DNA of 28,508 nucleotides from RGIG9041 sp045593905. GTDB lineage: Bacteria > Bacillota > Clostridia > Oscillospirales > QAKW01. The notes beneath the pieces are model-generated. The model was not told where the DNA came from and searched no databases. It saw only the letters and a program-made list of their open reading frames with translations. Position numbers and translations under genes: made by a program. Shown one piece after another: positions 7,941 through 19,400 of the stretch; positions within the stretch are counted from its first letter, which is position 1; the number at the start of each line of letters is the position of its first letter. The stretch spans positions 1 through 28,508 of the forward strand of contig JAZNXL010000022.1 of assembly GCA_045593905.1 (NCBI GenBank), in the 5' to 3' direction.

Positions 7941-9380
7941 TTAGCGGGTTGTGCCCGTAACCATATACGAGCCGTCGTTATTTTTATTAATTTCGGTAGC
8001 GTCTACTTTGAGTTCGCGTGCAAGAATTTCAATAACCTTAGGACCGCAGAAGCCTGCCTGGCAACGACCCATACCTGCGCGAACACGGCGTTTAACAGCG
8101 TCAACGCTCTTTGCGCCAAGCGGACGGTGGATAGCATCAAGAATTTCAGCCTCGGTGATTGTTTCGCAGCGGCAAACAACGTTGGCATAAAGCGGGTTCT
8201 CTTTAATAAGAGCATCTTGCTCTTCGCGTGAGCATTCGCTGAACTTAACAATACCTTTACGGGTTGAAATGAAGTTTTCTTTAAGAGTAAAGCCTGCACC
8301 ACTCATGAGTAATTGCTCTACAACATATTTACCCATAGAAACTGATAAGGTAAGACCTGTTGAACGAACACCTGAAAGGTTTACGTAGCCTTCGAGGTCG
8401 TCCCACATATCAAAGTTAAGACCTTCGGGTACACGGTTAGGTCTAAGACCTGAATACTGTGTGATGGTATCGCGAACGTTAACGTTCGGAATAAGGTTTT
8501 TAACGTCAGCAGTGATTGAAGCAAGGCCTTCTGCCGATGTTGATTTGTCAACCTTTGAGTCTTGGTCTTCAGCAGTAGGACCTACAAGCATATTGCCATG
8601 GATTGTGGGGCACATAAGCTTACCTTTTGTAACCTTTGTAGGAATAGGAAGTACGATGTGCTCAACCTGGCACGATGTGTTTTTATCAAGGATAAAGAAC
8701 TGACCTTTACGAGCAACAACCTTGTAATCAGCCTTGCCAACCATTTCGGCAATTTCGTCACAGTAAAGACCTGCGCAGTTGATAACGTATTTTGTTTCGA
8801 TTTCTTCGCCTGTTGTAACAACGCTCTTTATTTTACCGTTTTCGGTTTTAATATCGGTAACCTTAGTATTAAGCAAGAACTGAACGCCGTTTGCGTTTGC
8901 GTTTTCAGCAAGTGCCTGAACGAGTATAAACGGGTCGATAATGCTTTCTCTTGGAATCCAGAGACCGCCTTTTACTTCGGGGTTTAAGTTGGGCTCCATC
9001 TCTAAAAGCTCTTTGCCTGTTTTGTACTCTACGTCGTAAACGCGGTTTTTAAAAGCTTTTGCTTTGATTGCGGGTAACTGTTCAAACTGCTCGTCGGTAA
9101 TAGCAGGTAAAATTGCGCCGATTCTTGAAAACGGAACGTCGAGGTCTTTACAAATCTCGTCGTACATAGGGTTGGCTGCAACAACAAGCTGTGACTCGAG
9201 TGTGCCGGGGGCAGCATCGTAGCCGGTATGTATGATTGCACTGTTTGATTTTGACGCGCAACCGCCAACGTCTTCGTTTTTGTCAACGACAATAACATCT
9301 ACTGCGTATTTTGAGAGCTCTCTTGCAACCGCGCAGCCTACAGCGCCTGCACCGATTACAACAACATCTGTTTTAAGCAT
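7941..9380 (-). CDS. GlpA-like FAD-dependent glycerol-3-phosphate dehydrogenase with BFD-type [2Fe-2S] domain
   Basis: A 479-residue protein. Residues about 1-370 are a DAO/GlpA-type flavoprotein, with FAD motif VIGAGAVG at 8-15, the GlpA-like stretch SKSNSAIIHTGYDAAPGTLES, and a C-terminal FAD contact in LSGVRSTGLTLSVSMGKYV. Residues about 400-460 are a BFD-like [2Fe-2S] domain with C403-x-C405 and C440-x4-C445. This layout matches anaerobic glycerol-3-phosphate dehydrogenase GlpA, oxidising sn-glycerol-3-phosphate to dihydroxyacetone phosphate, but related oxidoreductases act on other 2-hydroxy acids, so the substrate is not certain. It is the first gene of the operon, with its promoter and DeoR-type operator at 9424-9452. 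The ATG at 9380 follows a GGAAGG site. Confidence 0.88.
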   Translation of the reverse strand: MLKTDVVVIGAGAVGCAVARELSKYAVDVIVVDKNEDVGGCASKSNSAIIHTGYDAAPGTLESQLVVAANPMYDEICKDLDVPFSRIGAILPAITDEQFEQLPAIKAKAFKNRVYDVEYKTGKELLEMEPNLNPEVKGGLWIPRESIIDPFILVQALAENANANGVQFLLNTKVTDIKTENGKIKSVVTTGEEIETKYVINCAGLYCDEIAEMVGKADYKVVARKGQFFILDKNTSCQVEHIVLPIPTKVTKGKLMCPTIHGNMLVGPTAEDQDSKVDKSTSAEGLASITADVKNLIPNVNVRDTITQYSGLRPNRVPEGLNFDMWDDLEGYVNLSGVRSTGLTLSVSMGKYVVEQLLMSGAGFTLKENFISTRKGIVKFSECSREEQDALIKENPLYANVVCRCETITEAEILDAIHRPLGAKSVDAVKRRVRAGMGRCQAGFCGPKVIEILARELKVDATEINKNNDGSYMVTGTTR

Positions 9381-9423
9381 CAAAAAACACCTTCCTTTAA
9401 TTAATAAATTTTAAGACACGGCA

Positions 9424-9452
9424 ATTATAACACCTTGTCAAAAGGTTGTCAA
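9424..9452 (-). promoter_or_regulatory. Promoter and putative DeoR operator of the GlpA-like operon
   Basis: On the minus strand, -35 TTGACA (9447-9452) and -10 TATAAT (9424-9429) have a 17-nt spacer. Two direct TTGACAA half-sites (9446-9452 and 9435-9441), 11 bp apart, cover the -35 and most of the spacer. The same half-site occurs three times at the promoter of the neighbouring DeoR-family gene. A repressor here would block polymerase binding. Confidence 0.75.
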
Positions 9453-9467
9453 GATGTTTTAACAGTT

Positions 9468-10226
9468 TTATTTGGCGATGATTACTTTTACACCTTTTTC
9501 TTCAATTTCTTTAACAAGCTGTTTGGGTGCTTTTGAATCGGTAATAACAATGTCGATATCGGCAAGATGACAAACGTTGTTCATAGCCTTAATACCGATT
9601 TTTGACGAGTCGCAAAGTACGATTGCCTTGCGTGCATTTTTTATAAGCTGGCGGTGGAGCTGTGCCTCGCCAATATGGAAGTCGGTAATGCCGTCGGCAG
9701 TAATACCGCCAATGCCTATAAACGCCTTGTCTACATTGAAATATGAAAAGTTCTGTTCGGCAGGAAAACCTGAAAGTGTAAGCTCTTTTGCACGCAATGT
9801 TCCGCCTGATAAAATAACGTTGCAACCGGGGATTTCACTAAGCTCAACAGCGGTACGCACTACATTAGTAAGCGCTGTTATATTGGCGGTTTTTGAGATA
9901 TGCTGCGCCATTGCCTGAATAGTTGTGCCAACACCAAGGTAGATTGTTTCTTCGGGGCAAATAAGCCTTGCAGCAGCTGCTGCGATTGCATCTTTTTCAG
10001 TTTCGTGTACCTGTGACCTGCTTGAATACTCAGGCTCACTGCCAAGCGAAACGTTTGCAACTGCGCCGCCGTAAACGCGGCGTAAATATCCTTGTGTTTC
10101 GAGGTATTCGAGGTCGCGGCGAACGGTTTCAATTGAAATGTCGAACCTTTTCATAAGCTCGGCGTTTTTAACGGCGCGGTTGCTTGTTACCATGTCAATA
10201 ATTTGCATTCTTCTGTCGTGCTTCAT
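9468..10226 (-). CDS. DeoR/GlpR-family transcriptional regulator
   Basis: A 252-residue regulator with an N-terminal DeoR winged helix. The recognition segment is near residues 21-43 (NAELMKRFDISIETVRRDLEYLE), followed by the wing LRRVYGGA. The C-terminal DeoRC sensor domain, related to sugar-phosphate isomerases, shows ETIYLGVGTTIQAMAQ, TALTNVVRTAVEL, ILSGGTLRAKELTLSG and AFIGIGGITADGITDF. Family members respond to phosphorylated metabolites, and GlpR responds to glycerol-3-phosphate. The gene lies directly upstream of the GlpA-like operon on the same strand. TTGACAA sites at both promoters suggest autorepression and repression of the operon. The ATG at 10226 is preceded by AGGAG at good spacing. 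Confidence 0.92.
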   Translation of the reverse strand: MKHDRRMQIIDMVTSNRAVKNAELMKRFDISIETVRRDLEYLETQGYLRRVYGGAVANVSLGSEPEYSSRSQVHETEKDAIAAAAARLICPEETIYLGVGTTIQAMAQHISKTANITALTNVVRTAVELSEIPGCNVILSGGTLRAKELTLSGFPAEQNFSYFNVDKAFIGIGGITADGITDFHIGEAQLHRQLIKNARKAIVLCDSSKIGIKAMNNVCHLADIDIVITDSKAPKQLVKEIEEKGVKVIIAK

Positions 10227-10262
10227 TATGTAAAACTCCTTTTTGTGTGGTTTTTATAAACC

Positions 10263-10313
10263 TTGACAAAATGTTGTCAAAAATAGTATGGCACATACAA
10301 CAAAAATTGTCAA
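10263..10313 (-). promoter_or_regulatory. deoR-type gene promoter with palindromic TTGACAA operator
   Basis: On the minus strand, -35 TTGACA (10308-10313) and -10 CATACT (10285-10290) have a 17-nt spacer. Just downstream lies the palindrome TTGACAAAATGTTGTCAA (10263-10280), two TTGACAA half-sites in inverted orientation with a 4-nt gap. A third half-site overlaps the -35 (10307-10313). This arrangement suits autorepression by the encoded regulator. Confidence 0.75.
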
Positions 10314-10378
10314 TAACGTAATGGCAATATGATGACACTTGGATACTGATTTTATTTTTTTGCCAAAAATGAGGGGTA

Positions 10379-10394
10379 AATGTTGTGCAACATT
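10379..10394. promoter_or_regulatory. Palindrome upstream of the giant surface-protein promoter
   Basis: AATGTTG-TG-CAACATT is a perfect 7-bp inverted repeat with a 2-nt centre, ending 5 nt before the -35 of the giant gene. It differs from the TTGACAA sites of the neighbouring DeoR regulator. It may bind an activator or another repressor; no direct evidence. Confidence 0.45.
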
Positions 10395-10399
10395 ACCTA

Positions 10400-10428
10400 T
10401 TGTTAACGCGGGAATTATAATATATAAT
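10400..10428 (+). promoter_or_regulatory. Promoter of the giant surface-protein gene
   Basis: TTGTTA (10400-10405), a 17-nt spacer and TATAAT (10423-10428). The -10 is followed after 26 nt by the AGGAGG site of the gene at 10467. Confidence 0.65.
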
Positions 10429-10466
10429 TATATTAGTCGAAAATTTACTTTCAAGGAGGAAAGGTT

Positions 10467-13400
10467 ATGACTAAGACATTTAAAAGAGTCTTGGCAACAG
10501 TGCTTACTGTTATGATGGTACTTTCAATGGTATCAGTTTTTGCGCTTGCAAACGAAACAGTAGCATTTGCTGACTCTTACCAGACTAAGTACTTAGAAGA
10601 GTACGGAAAGGAAGCGGTAATTGAAGACACTGCATTGCTTGTTGATAACACAATCAGCGCAGACGAGCAGGCAGCTGAGTCGTTCACAAGAACTTGGGAC
10701 GGCATTGAGTTTTCGTTTACCTACAATGTAAACGCGTTTACAACACTTGCAGATGCTTACGCATCGGCTAACTTTGTAAAAGACGTTATCGTTTTAGGCA
10801 TTGCAAGCTCAACAACTGCAGACCTTAGCATTTCAAAAGCATCAAGAGTGTTCTCTCCCGCATGGGATATGGTTCCTATGAACGAGATGGGTGAAAACTT
10901 TAATGCTATTGCTTCGGATGGCGCTGACTGGACAGTAAATAATGAGTTTGCATCTAAAGCAATCGAGGTTAAAAACCTTTATTACACTAATGCGTTAACT
11001 TCGGGTACTGCAGAGGTTTACGGCTTTGCAGTAAACAATGTTATCGGTTGGGGCGGTGCATATGGCGCATTCAGAACACCTAACACTGGTAGCCCCATTA
11101 CCATGAAGTTTGTTAATGGTATTTACAAAGCTGCAACTAACGCTATGTTCTTTTATAAGTACGTCAACGGTGCTGATAATAACGATACTGCTGTAGTTAA
11201 AAACGTTTATATGCAGGGTGCTAAGAACCTTGAGTATTCTGGCCAGGGTAGACCGCATATGCCTGCAAACGTTGTGTTTGATGGTTTGTACTACGACATA
11301 ACCAACATGACCAACAACAACTTCTTCCAATCTAAAGCTACAACCTCGTCGGTTACGATTAGAAATTCATATATCAAGGGTTCAAACTCTACATATAGAT
11401 TTTGTATTTCACATAATAGTAACGGCTATCCTGCAACCGGCACACGTGTTGTAACACTTAACAACAACGTGTTTAAACACTCGGCATCGGGCGGTATGCT
11501 CTATATGGAGCCGCACGATACAAACAAGATTTACGTTACAAACAACTATATGGACAAAACTGCTGACGGCGGTGCATTATTACTTGACCCGTCAGCTGTT
11601 ACAACAATCGGTTCAAGACTTTCAGGCGGTCAACAAAAAGAGCTCGTGTTTGAGGGCAACAAAATACTTGGTTATTCAAAATCGTTCCCCACAACATTTG
11701 AATTTGAGTTTACACCTAAAAACAACTTTGTAACAACCGCTAAAGGCGATGCTGCAAAAATATCGGCAGGTGTTGAACTTTCTGCTCCCGTAGGCGGCGC
11801 AGGTGCATACTGGGTTGACTACAACATGACAATGTCGAGCGTTGCTCTTTCACTTGCTGAAGGAAACGTTGAAATCGGCGGAGTTGCAGCTACTGTTGAC
11901 AACGATGCATCATCAGTTGAATTTGCTCTTGGCACAGGCTCGGTAGCAAAAGCTGACTTTACAAACTACACCGAGTATAACCAAAAAATAGCGGATGAAA
12001 TTACAAGTCATGGTCTTACAACAGTTAAACCTACTGTAACAATTAAAGATTTGGTTGCAGGAACAACTGTTGACAGCGTTGACACAACCAAAGAAGGTAT
12101 GTACACCGTAACTCTTGCTTTTGGAACTCTTGCTACAAAACAATACTCAGTAAAAGTAGGCAATTTTAGCGCTCCCTATTTTAACGATGAAACCAACGGT
12201 TACGTTGATGCTACAGGCACAATAGGTAAAGACGCTATCCTGCTTGATTCTTCGCTTGTAAACGAAGCGGCAGACAGCGAAGTAATTAAAGTCTGGGACG
12301 GCAACCCCTATACATTTAAGGTTGGTACAAACGCATTTGGTACTTATGAAGTTGCGGAAGCCGCAGTAAGTGACGGCGGTAAAATTATCGTTACAGGCTG
12401 GGACGGCACAGCGCTTTCACCCACAAAGTCTGTAAACATCTACTCGCCTAACTGGAACACAGTACCAATGCTTGAGATGGCTGATGGCTTTAATGCACTC
12501 ACATCAAATGGCGCTGATTGGACACCTAACCCCGCTTGGCAATCAGGCTATGCGGTAAACGGCTTTACACCAACCAATACTAACATTACAGTTGGTATGT
12601 ACGGTTTTGAGTATACCGCCGCAATCACACCAAAGCATAACGGCTCAACCACAACCACCACTATTAAAAACAGTGTTTATAACGGAAATGCCGACGTTTT
12701 ATACCTTGGCAACAGTGCCGATAACAACGATAAGCTTACCGTTGTTAATATGTATGTTAAATCAGCAAAAAATCTGCTTCAGGAAAAGCAAACCTGGGCG
12801 CCTTCTGAGGTAACAATTGAAGGCTTGTATTTTAACGTAGGCGGTCTTAAACAATACAACTATTTCTTAACAAAAGCAAAAAAATCATCAGTTACCATTA
12901 AAGATTCGTATATTTACGGTACAAGTGATTATATGTTATCGCTCAACCATACCGGTGGCGTAAATACCGCTACAGATGATACGCGTGTGTTTACCATCCA
13001 AAACAATACATTAAAGTATAATTCGGGCGGTAAAATGATTACGTTTGAACCGCACGATACAACAGGAGTAATCATAAAAGATAACTTTATGGACTTTAGC
13101 GCTGCTGCTACCGACTTTGTATTCTCGGGTACAAGCAATAACTCGGCAAACTACGTAGGCTATAGGTTTAAGGACAATGCTGAAAGATTTGCGGCCATTG
13201 AAATTGTTGTTGAGAACAACAAAATTGTTAACTTTACAAAGGGTGATAACTTCTACGATACACCTATCGAAAACAACAACACATTCACTCCTAAAAACAA
13301 CTATATTTCAGCCGATGCAGGAACTGCTTTAGGTACAGTTCTTAACGGACCTAAAGGTAGTGCGGACACATACTGGCTCGACTATAATATGACAAAAACA

Positions 13401-16400
13401 TCAGCAGGCTTAAGCCTTGGTAACGGCAACGTTACATTTGGCAGTGTTGTTACAAATGTTGATGACAAAGCAAATACAATTTCTACCTTGTATTTATCTA
13501 ATAATAAAATAACTGTAGACAATATCGAGAAAGTTATTGAAGACAAGGTTAAAGCCGAGCTCGGCACAGCATACAACGACACAGTTGTATTACCCGCAGT
13601 AATAATTAAGGATAAAGACGGTATGGATACTAATGCAATTGATACAAGCGCAAAAGGCACATATACTGTTAAACTTGATTACGGTATTACATCGCGCGAT
13701 TATGCTGTATCAATCACCGAACTTTCAGACATCGCTGATTATCAGCCTACAGGCAACTTAAAAGCCGGCTTTGGTGTGTTAGTTCCCGATGGCGCCGGTG
13801 TTGTAAACGACAAGTATTTAATCAATTGGCAGGGCGACTCTTACCTTGTAAGCCAAGATAACGCGTTCACATCGGTTGCCGATGCTATTACAGCAGGCAA
13901 AACCCAACTTATTATGCCCGAGGGTGATTATGCAAAAGTTCAGGTTAGCGGCGCAATCGAGCTGTATGGTAACCACTTTGGCAAAAACCCCAACGTAATA
14001 GGCGAAGACCGCACTGACGACTGGACACTCAACCCCGCTTGGAACACAGGCAAAACAACCGTTGCCGAGCTTGAAATTACAAGCACAGCAAACGGCGCAA
14101 AGGTTGCCATAGACGGTATTGAGCTTACCGACCTTATTGACGACGGTAACCGTGCTGCAAACAACCAGACAACCGAAATTATTGCTAAAAATATTCTTAT
14201 CAGTAAGGATATGAGCAAAAACCAATACATAGTTTACCTTGCAAACGCAAACGCAAAAGCAAGCGCAGATAGCGGCTATGTAAACACCGACTCGTTCAAG
14301 CTTGTAGACAGCCGCATTAACTTTGATGCAACAAGCTCTACAATAAAAACAAGATTCTTTACAGGCTCGGTTGTTGCTAACATAACAATTGAGGGCACTT
14401 ACTTTGGCGACAACTATCCGCTTATTGGCTTCCCGAGTATGCCTGCAACAACAGTTGACGGCTCGTTCAACCTTGTTAACAACTACTTTGGCAAGTACAG
14501 AACAGGCGCCGAGACCAAAAACCTCACCGCACAAATCAAGGGCGTTGGCGCTCATAAAGACGCGCTCACATCAAACGGCAACGTTGTACTCAACATTACA
14601 GGCAACGTTATTAAAGATACTTTAACATCAGCTGAAACCGAAAAAAGAGGTGTGTTCCAGTTCTTTAACAACGGTTTTGATAAAGTAAACGTTAAAAACA
14701 ACGTTGCAGTAAGCACAACTAACCAATACTTTGACTTTGTATCGGTTTATGCAATGAACACTACCGACTATTCAGAAGCTGTAACCGTTACAGGCAACCG
14801 CTTTGTAGGTGTAGCTTTCTCGTCAGGCGTTAAGTCAAACGAAACTGCATCTGCAAACTACCACGCATACTACACAGCAGATTACAAAACAAGCGTTGAC
14901 GGCGAAAAACTCGTTGGCACAATTGCAGGTACCGACTACTACCTCGACTATGCAGGCACAGTTGTTCGTTCAGAGCTTAACCTTAATGCTTCGCAGGTTA
15001 CAACAGTTAACCATGACGGCCTTAAGGCATCGGTTATTGTAAACGCAGACGAGTACACTCCCGCATTTACATCGGCCACAGGCACTGCATTTACTGTATA
15101 CACCGAAAAAGAGTGTAAAAACGCAGTAACAACATTAGCCCCCGGCAAGTCATACTTTGTAAAGGCTACCAAAAACGGCATCAGCGTTGTTTACGAGCTT
15201 TACGTATCAAAGGGCAACCCCGATGCAGCCGAATACACAGGCGACAAATACCTTCTTTCTGACAAGGTTGGCAAAATGCCTGTTGGCTCTAAATTTGTTG
15301 AAACCTACAAGGGCGAAGAATACATCTTTACAGTAGGCAAAAACGCGTTTGCATCAGTTTCACAAATCACTTATGCTCACGAAAAAAACGGCAAAACAAC
15401 CACACCCGACATCATTATGGCAAACGGTCCGCACATTGGCGGCTATAAGGTAACAGGCGTTATCAATGTTGAAGGTGATAACACTGTGCTTAAGTCTGAC
15501 TTTGTAACAGACGCTGTTAAAATTGCTACAATCGGTGACTCGGTAACAGAGGGTACAGGTCATAATTACGACCCCGACACCCATGCATCAGGTTATACCG
15601 ACGGTAAGACCTATCCGCAGCATCTCCAGACTATGCTTAATACTGCATACGGCGAGGGCAACTACACAGTTAAAAACTTTGGTAAAGAAAACGCCGCAGC
15701 AACTCCTGTAAACGTTACACAAAGAGTTAACTACGGCGGCAACCGTAACCAATATATCCGCGGCTCGTGGTACTATTCACTTTGCGACTACAACCCCGAC
15801 GTTGTGGTTATTATGATTGGTTATAACGATACCGACCTTAACAACAAAACATATAAGGGCGGTAAAGTATACGAAGAAAGCTTACGCGAAATCATTGATA
15901 GCGTAAGAGCACTTGATTCACATCCGCAAATCGTGTTCTCAAGCACACACTACACCTACGCAGGCGGTGCAAGAGAAAACATTATTGACTCGGTTATTAC
16001 AAGCGTTCAAAAACGTTTAGCCGAAGAATACGGCGCAATCTTTGTTGATAACAGCGGTCTTGTAAAAGACCCCGAAACAAATGCTCACTATGCAAACGTA
16101 ACTGCCGCAAAGGCAAGCAGATACTATCTCGACGGCGTGCATCTCTTATCACCCGGTTACGAGATAATGGCGCAAAACATTAAATCTCAAACCGAGGCTA
16201 TTTACTCATCTTCAAGAACTGTAACAACAGATGGCGTTAGCGTTGACGCAGATGCTGACGTAAGCGTTTCAACCAAAACCAAGGTTGCCGCAATCGGTGA
16301 CGACCTTTCATACGGTGCGTTAACCTATGGCGGTTACTATAAGTATTTACAATCAATGCTCGGTAACGGCTACGAGGTAAGAAACTACGCCGAACCGCAA

Positions 16401-19400
16401 TCAACCGTTGTTGACGGCGACAAATCGTTTAAGACCTACGACAGCTCATACGGCGACATTGCCGACTACCCATCATCAAAGGCGTGGGCACCCGATGTTG
16501 CAATATTCAGCTTTGGTAAAAACGATACCGCAGGTGAAGACTTTAAAACAGCATACGTAAACCTTATTAAAGAATACGAGGCACTTGGCGCCGAAATTTA
16601 TATTACAACTGTACTTAATGACGCTGTAAACGCTAACATAAGAGAAATTGCGGCAGCTAACAGCTGGACACTTATCGACCTTTATAGCGCAACAAGCGGT
16701 TGGGACGCTTCAATGTTCACCGACAGCAGTAAAGTACTCTTTAGCGACGCAGGTAATGAGGAGGTTGCCGAGTTTATCCACGCGGCTATCTCTTGTGATG
16801 ACTTCACATCACGCGACGATTCAAACGATACAATCAAAAATACTGCAGTTGCAGTTATCCCTGCAGCCGCAAACGCACAGACAGGCAACGAGGTTGTTGC
16901 TTCGTGGCAGGGCGTGTACTACAAGTTTATTGTAGGCACAAACGCATTTGGCACAGTTGCCGATGCACTTACAGACTCAAGCGCAACACAGGTTATTATC
17001 CCCGCAACCGAAACTGCAATCGCAGTTGATATTAACCGCTCTGTTACAATCTACGGCGAAAACTATAACGTAATGCCTTGGGTTGTAAACGGCGAAAACG
17101 TTGTTAAGGCTGACGCTTGGGGCGAGTTTGGCGAGTCAAAAGTAACAAACGTTACAATCGGCGCTGCCGCCACAGGTGCTACCATCAAGGTAATGGGTCT
17201 TGATATTACAGGCGGTGTTATTGATACTGCACGTGCACGTAGTAACGAAAAGACCGACATTACACTTGAAAATACAATACTTACCAAAAACACATCAACC
17301 TCAACACGTGAGTTTAACTTAATAAATCAAAACAACTTAAAAACTGCAGACGATTCATACACAAACATCGACGCGTTTACAATTAAAAATATGTTGTTTG
17401 TTAACAATGCTCCGCATACTGACGGTTGCTTCTTACAGGAAGGTCAGCCTGCATACTTTACAATCGACGGCTTTGCTTGTAACGATAATATGCAGTCGTT
17501 TGGTTTCCCCAAATGGAATAAAGCAGTTAAATCGGGCGAAATGAAGCTTGTAAACAGCTACATTAAAAACAATAATGCAAGCAGTTCAAAATTCCCGGCA
17601 GTTATTTACTTTAGCGGCCATAATTCAAGCTCGTATTCAACCGACGAGCGTTTGGCGCTTAATACGAAGGTAACAGTTGATAACAATACTTTTGTAAACT
17701 GTGCAGAACCGATAACAACACTTTCAGGCAACGCAGGTACAGTAGTTGGCGCTATTGAAATATACCCCGGTTCACACAAAACAATTGATATTACAAACAA
17801 CACCTTTGTTTCAACAAACGACGATTCAACAAAAGTTGTTAGCTGGTCTGCACACAACCTTATTTCAACTAACGACAAAAACTTTAGCGCAAACATCACA
17901 TTTAGCAAAAACAGAGTTGTTGGTTACATGGCATCGCTCCATGTGAACGACCTTACAACAGTTGACCTTTCGGGCAACTACTTTGAAACTGCTCTTAACG
18001 ACTACAAAGCGGGCGCACCCGGTGACACACCTGCTGATACCGATGCTGACACATATATCGACTTTGAACTTACTACAAAACGTTCAGATATGATTCCGCA
18101 GTCATCGTCAACAATCACAGGACTCAAAGCGCTTATGCCGATTGATACCGTTTACGGCTACAGTGCAGGTAACGTTGCATCATTTGATTTTGCAAACGCA
18201 AACGGCGTTACCTATAAGGTATATTCAGATGCTAATTGCACAACCGAAATTACATCGCTTAATGTAACCGAGGGCGAAGCATCAATCGCATACCTCAAAG
18301 CAACAAAAGGCACCCTTTCACTTGTTTACAAACTCATTGTAATGGGTGTTAAAGACACAGCCGATGTTCAAAACGCTGTTACAACTATTGATGGCATTAC
18401 CGATGCCGCACTTTACTATCCCACACTTTATGCCGAGCCTAACGGCATTGAGGTTATTGCATACTACGACGGCACACCTGTTAAATTTACAACAGGCACA
18501 AACGTTGTAACATCGCAGGCACAGTTTGGCGTGTTTGGCGATAACATTGTTATCCCCGATAACATTACAAACGTAACCTTCGAAATTTTAACCAAGGTTA
18601 ACCTATTTAGCGCACAAGAGATTACAACAAACCTTACATCACGCAAGGTTAAAATCGCGTGCGTTGGTGACTCAATCACCGAGGGTAGAGTTGTTCCCGA
18701 GGGCACAACTCAGCCGACATTTGAGTTTGCTTACCCTGTAATGATGCAAAATAAACTCGGCACAACCGATTATGAGGTTCAAGGCTTTGGTCAGAGCGGG
18801 CGTACCGTAACATCAACTGGCGCGCTCAAAAACGGCGACGAGCGTTCATACAAGACATCAAGCGCTTCGGTTGAAAAGTATAATGCAAGCATTGCATACA
18901 ACGGCGACGTTGTTATTATCGGGCTTGGTACAAACGACGTTAACTGGAACTTCTGGACATCAAATGACAGATACATTGAAGCATACGTAGCTCTTGTTCG
19001 TGATTATCAGGCACTTTCTTCAAAACCTGCAATCTATATCACAACTGCTACCGAGCGTTATGACGCTACAACACTTATAAGCGCACGCGTTGCAGAAAAC
19101 TTACGTCATATCCAGAGAATTGTTGCCGATATTACAGGCGCTCAGATTATTGATAACTATACAATAATGGACGACTTATTCGACAGCGCAGGTACAAATT
19201 ACTCAGACGATAAGTTACATCCTAACAAAGACGGTTATAAGATTTACGGCGAAAGAATTGCTGCTGAGCTTACAAAAACCTACACAGGCGCAAGCTGTCA
19301 GGTTGTAAACTTAAACGGCGAACAAGCATTGAATACTCATACACTTTCAGACGTAGCAGGTCAGGATAAGACTTGTGACCAAGACGGCTGGCAAGCATAC

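Noticed and set aside
13818..14555. A 245-residue open frame on the minus strand inside the giant gene
   Set aside because: Cys- and Val-rich shadow of the strongly supported plus-strand gene, without a ribosome site or known motifs.
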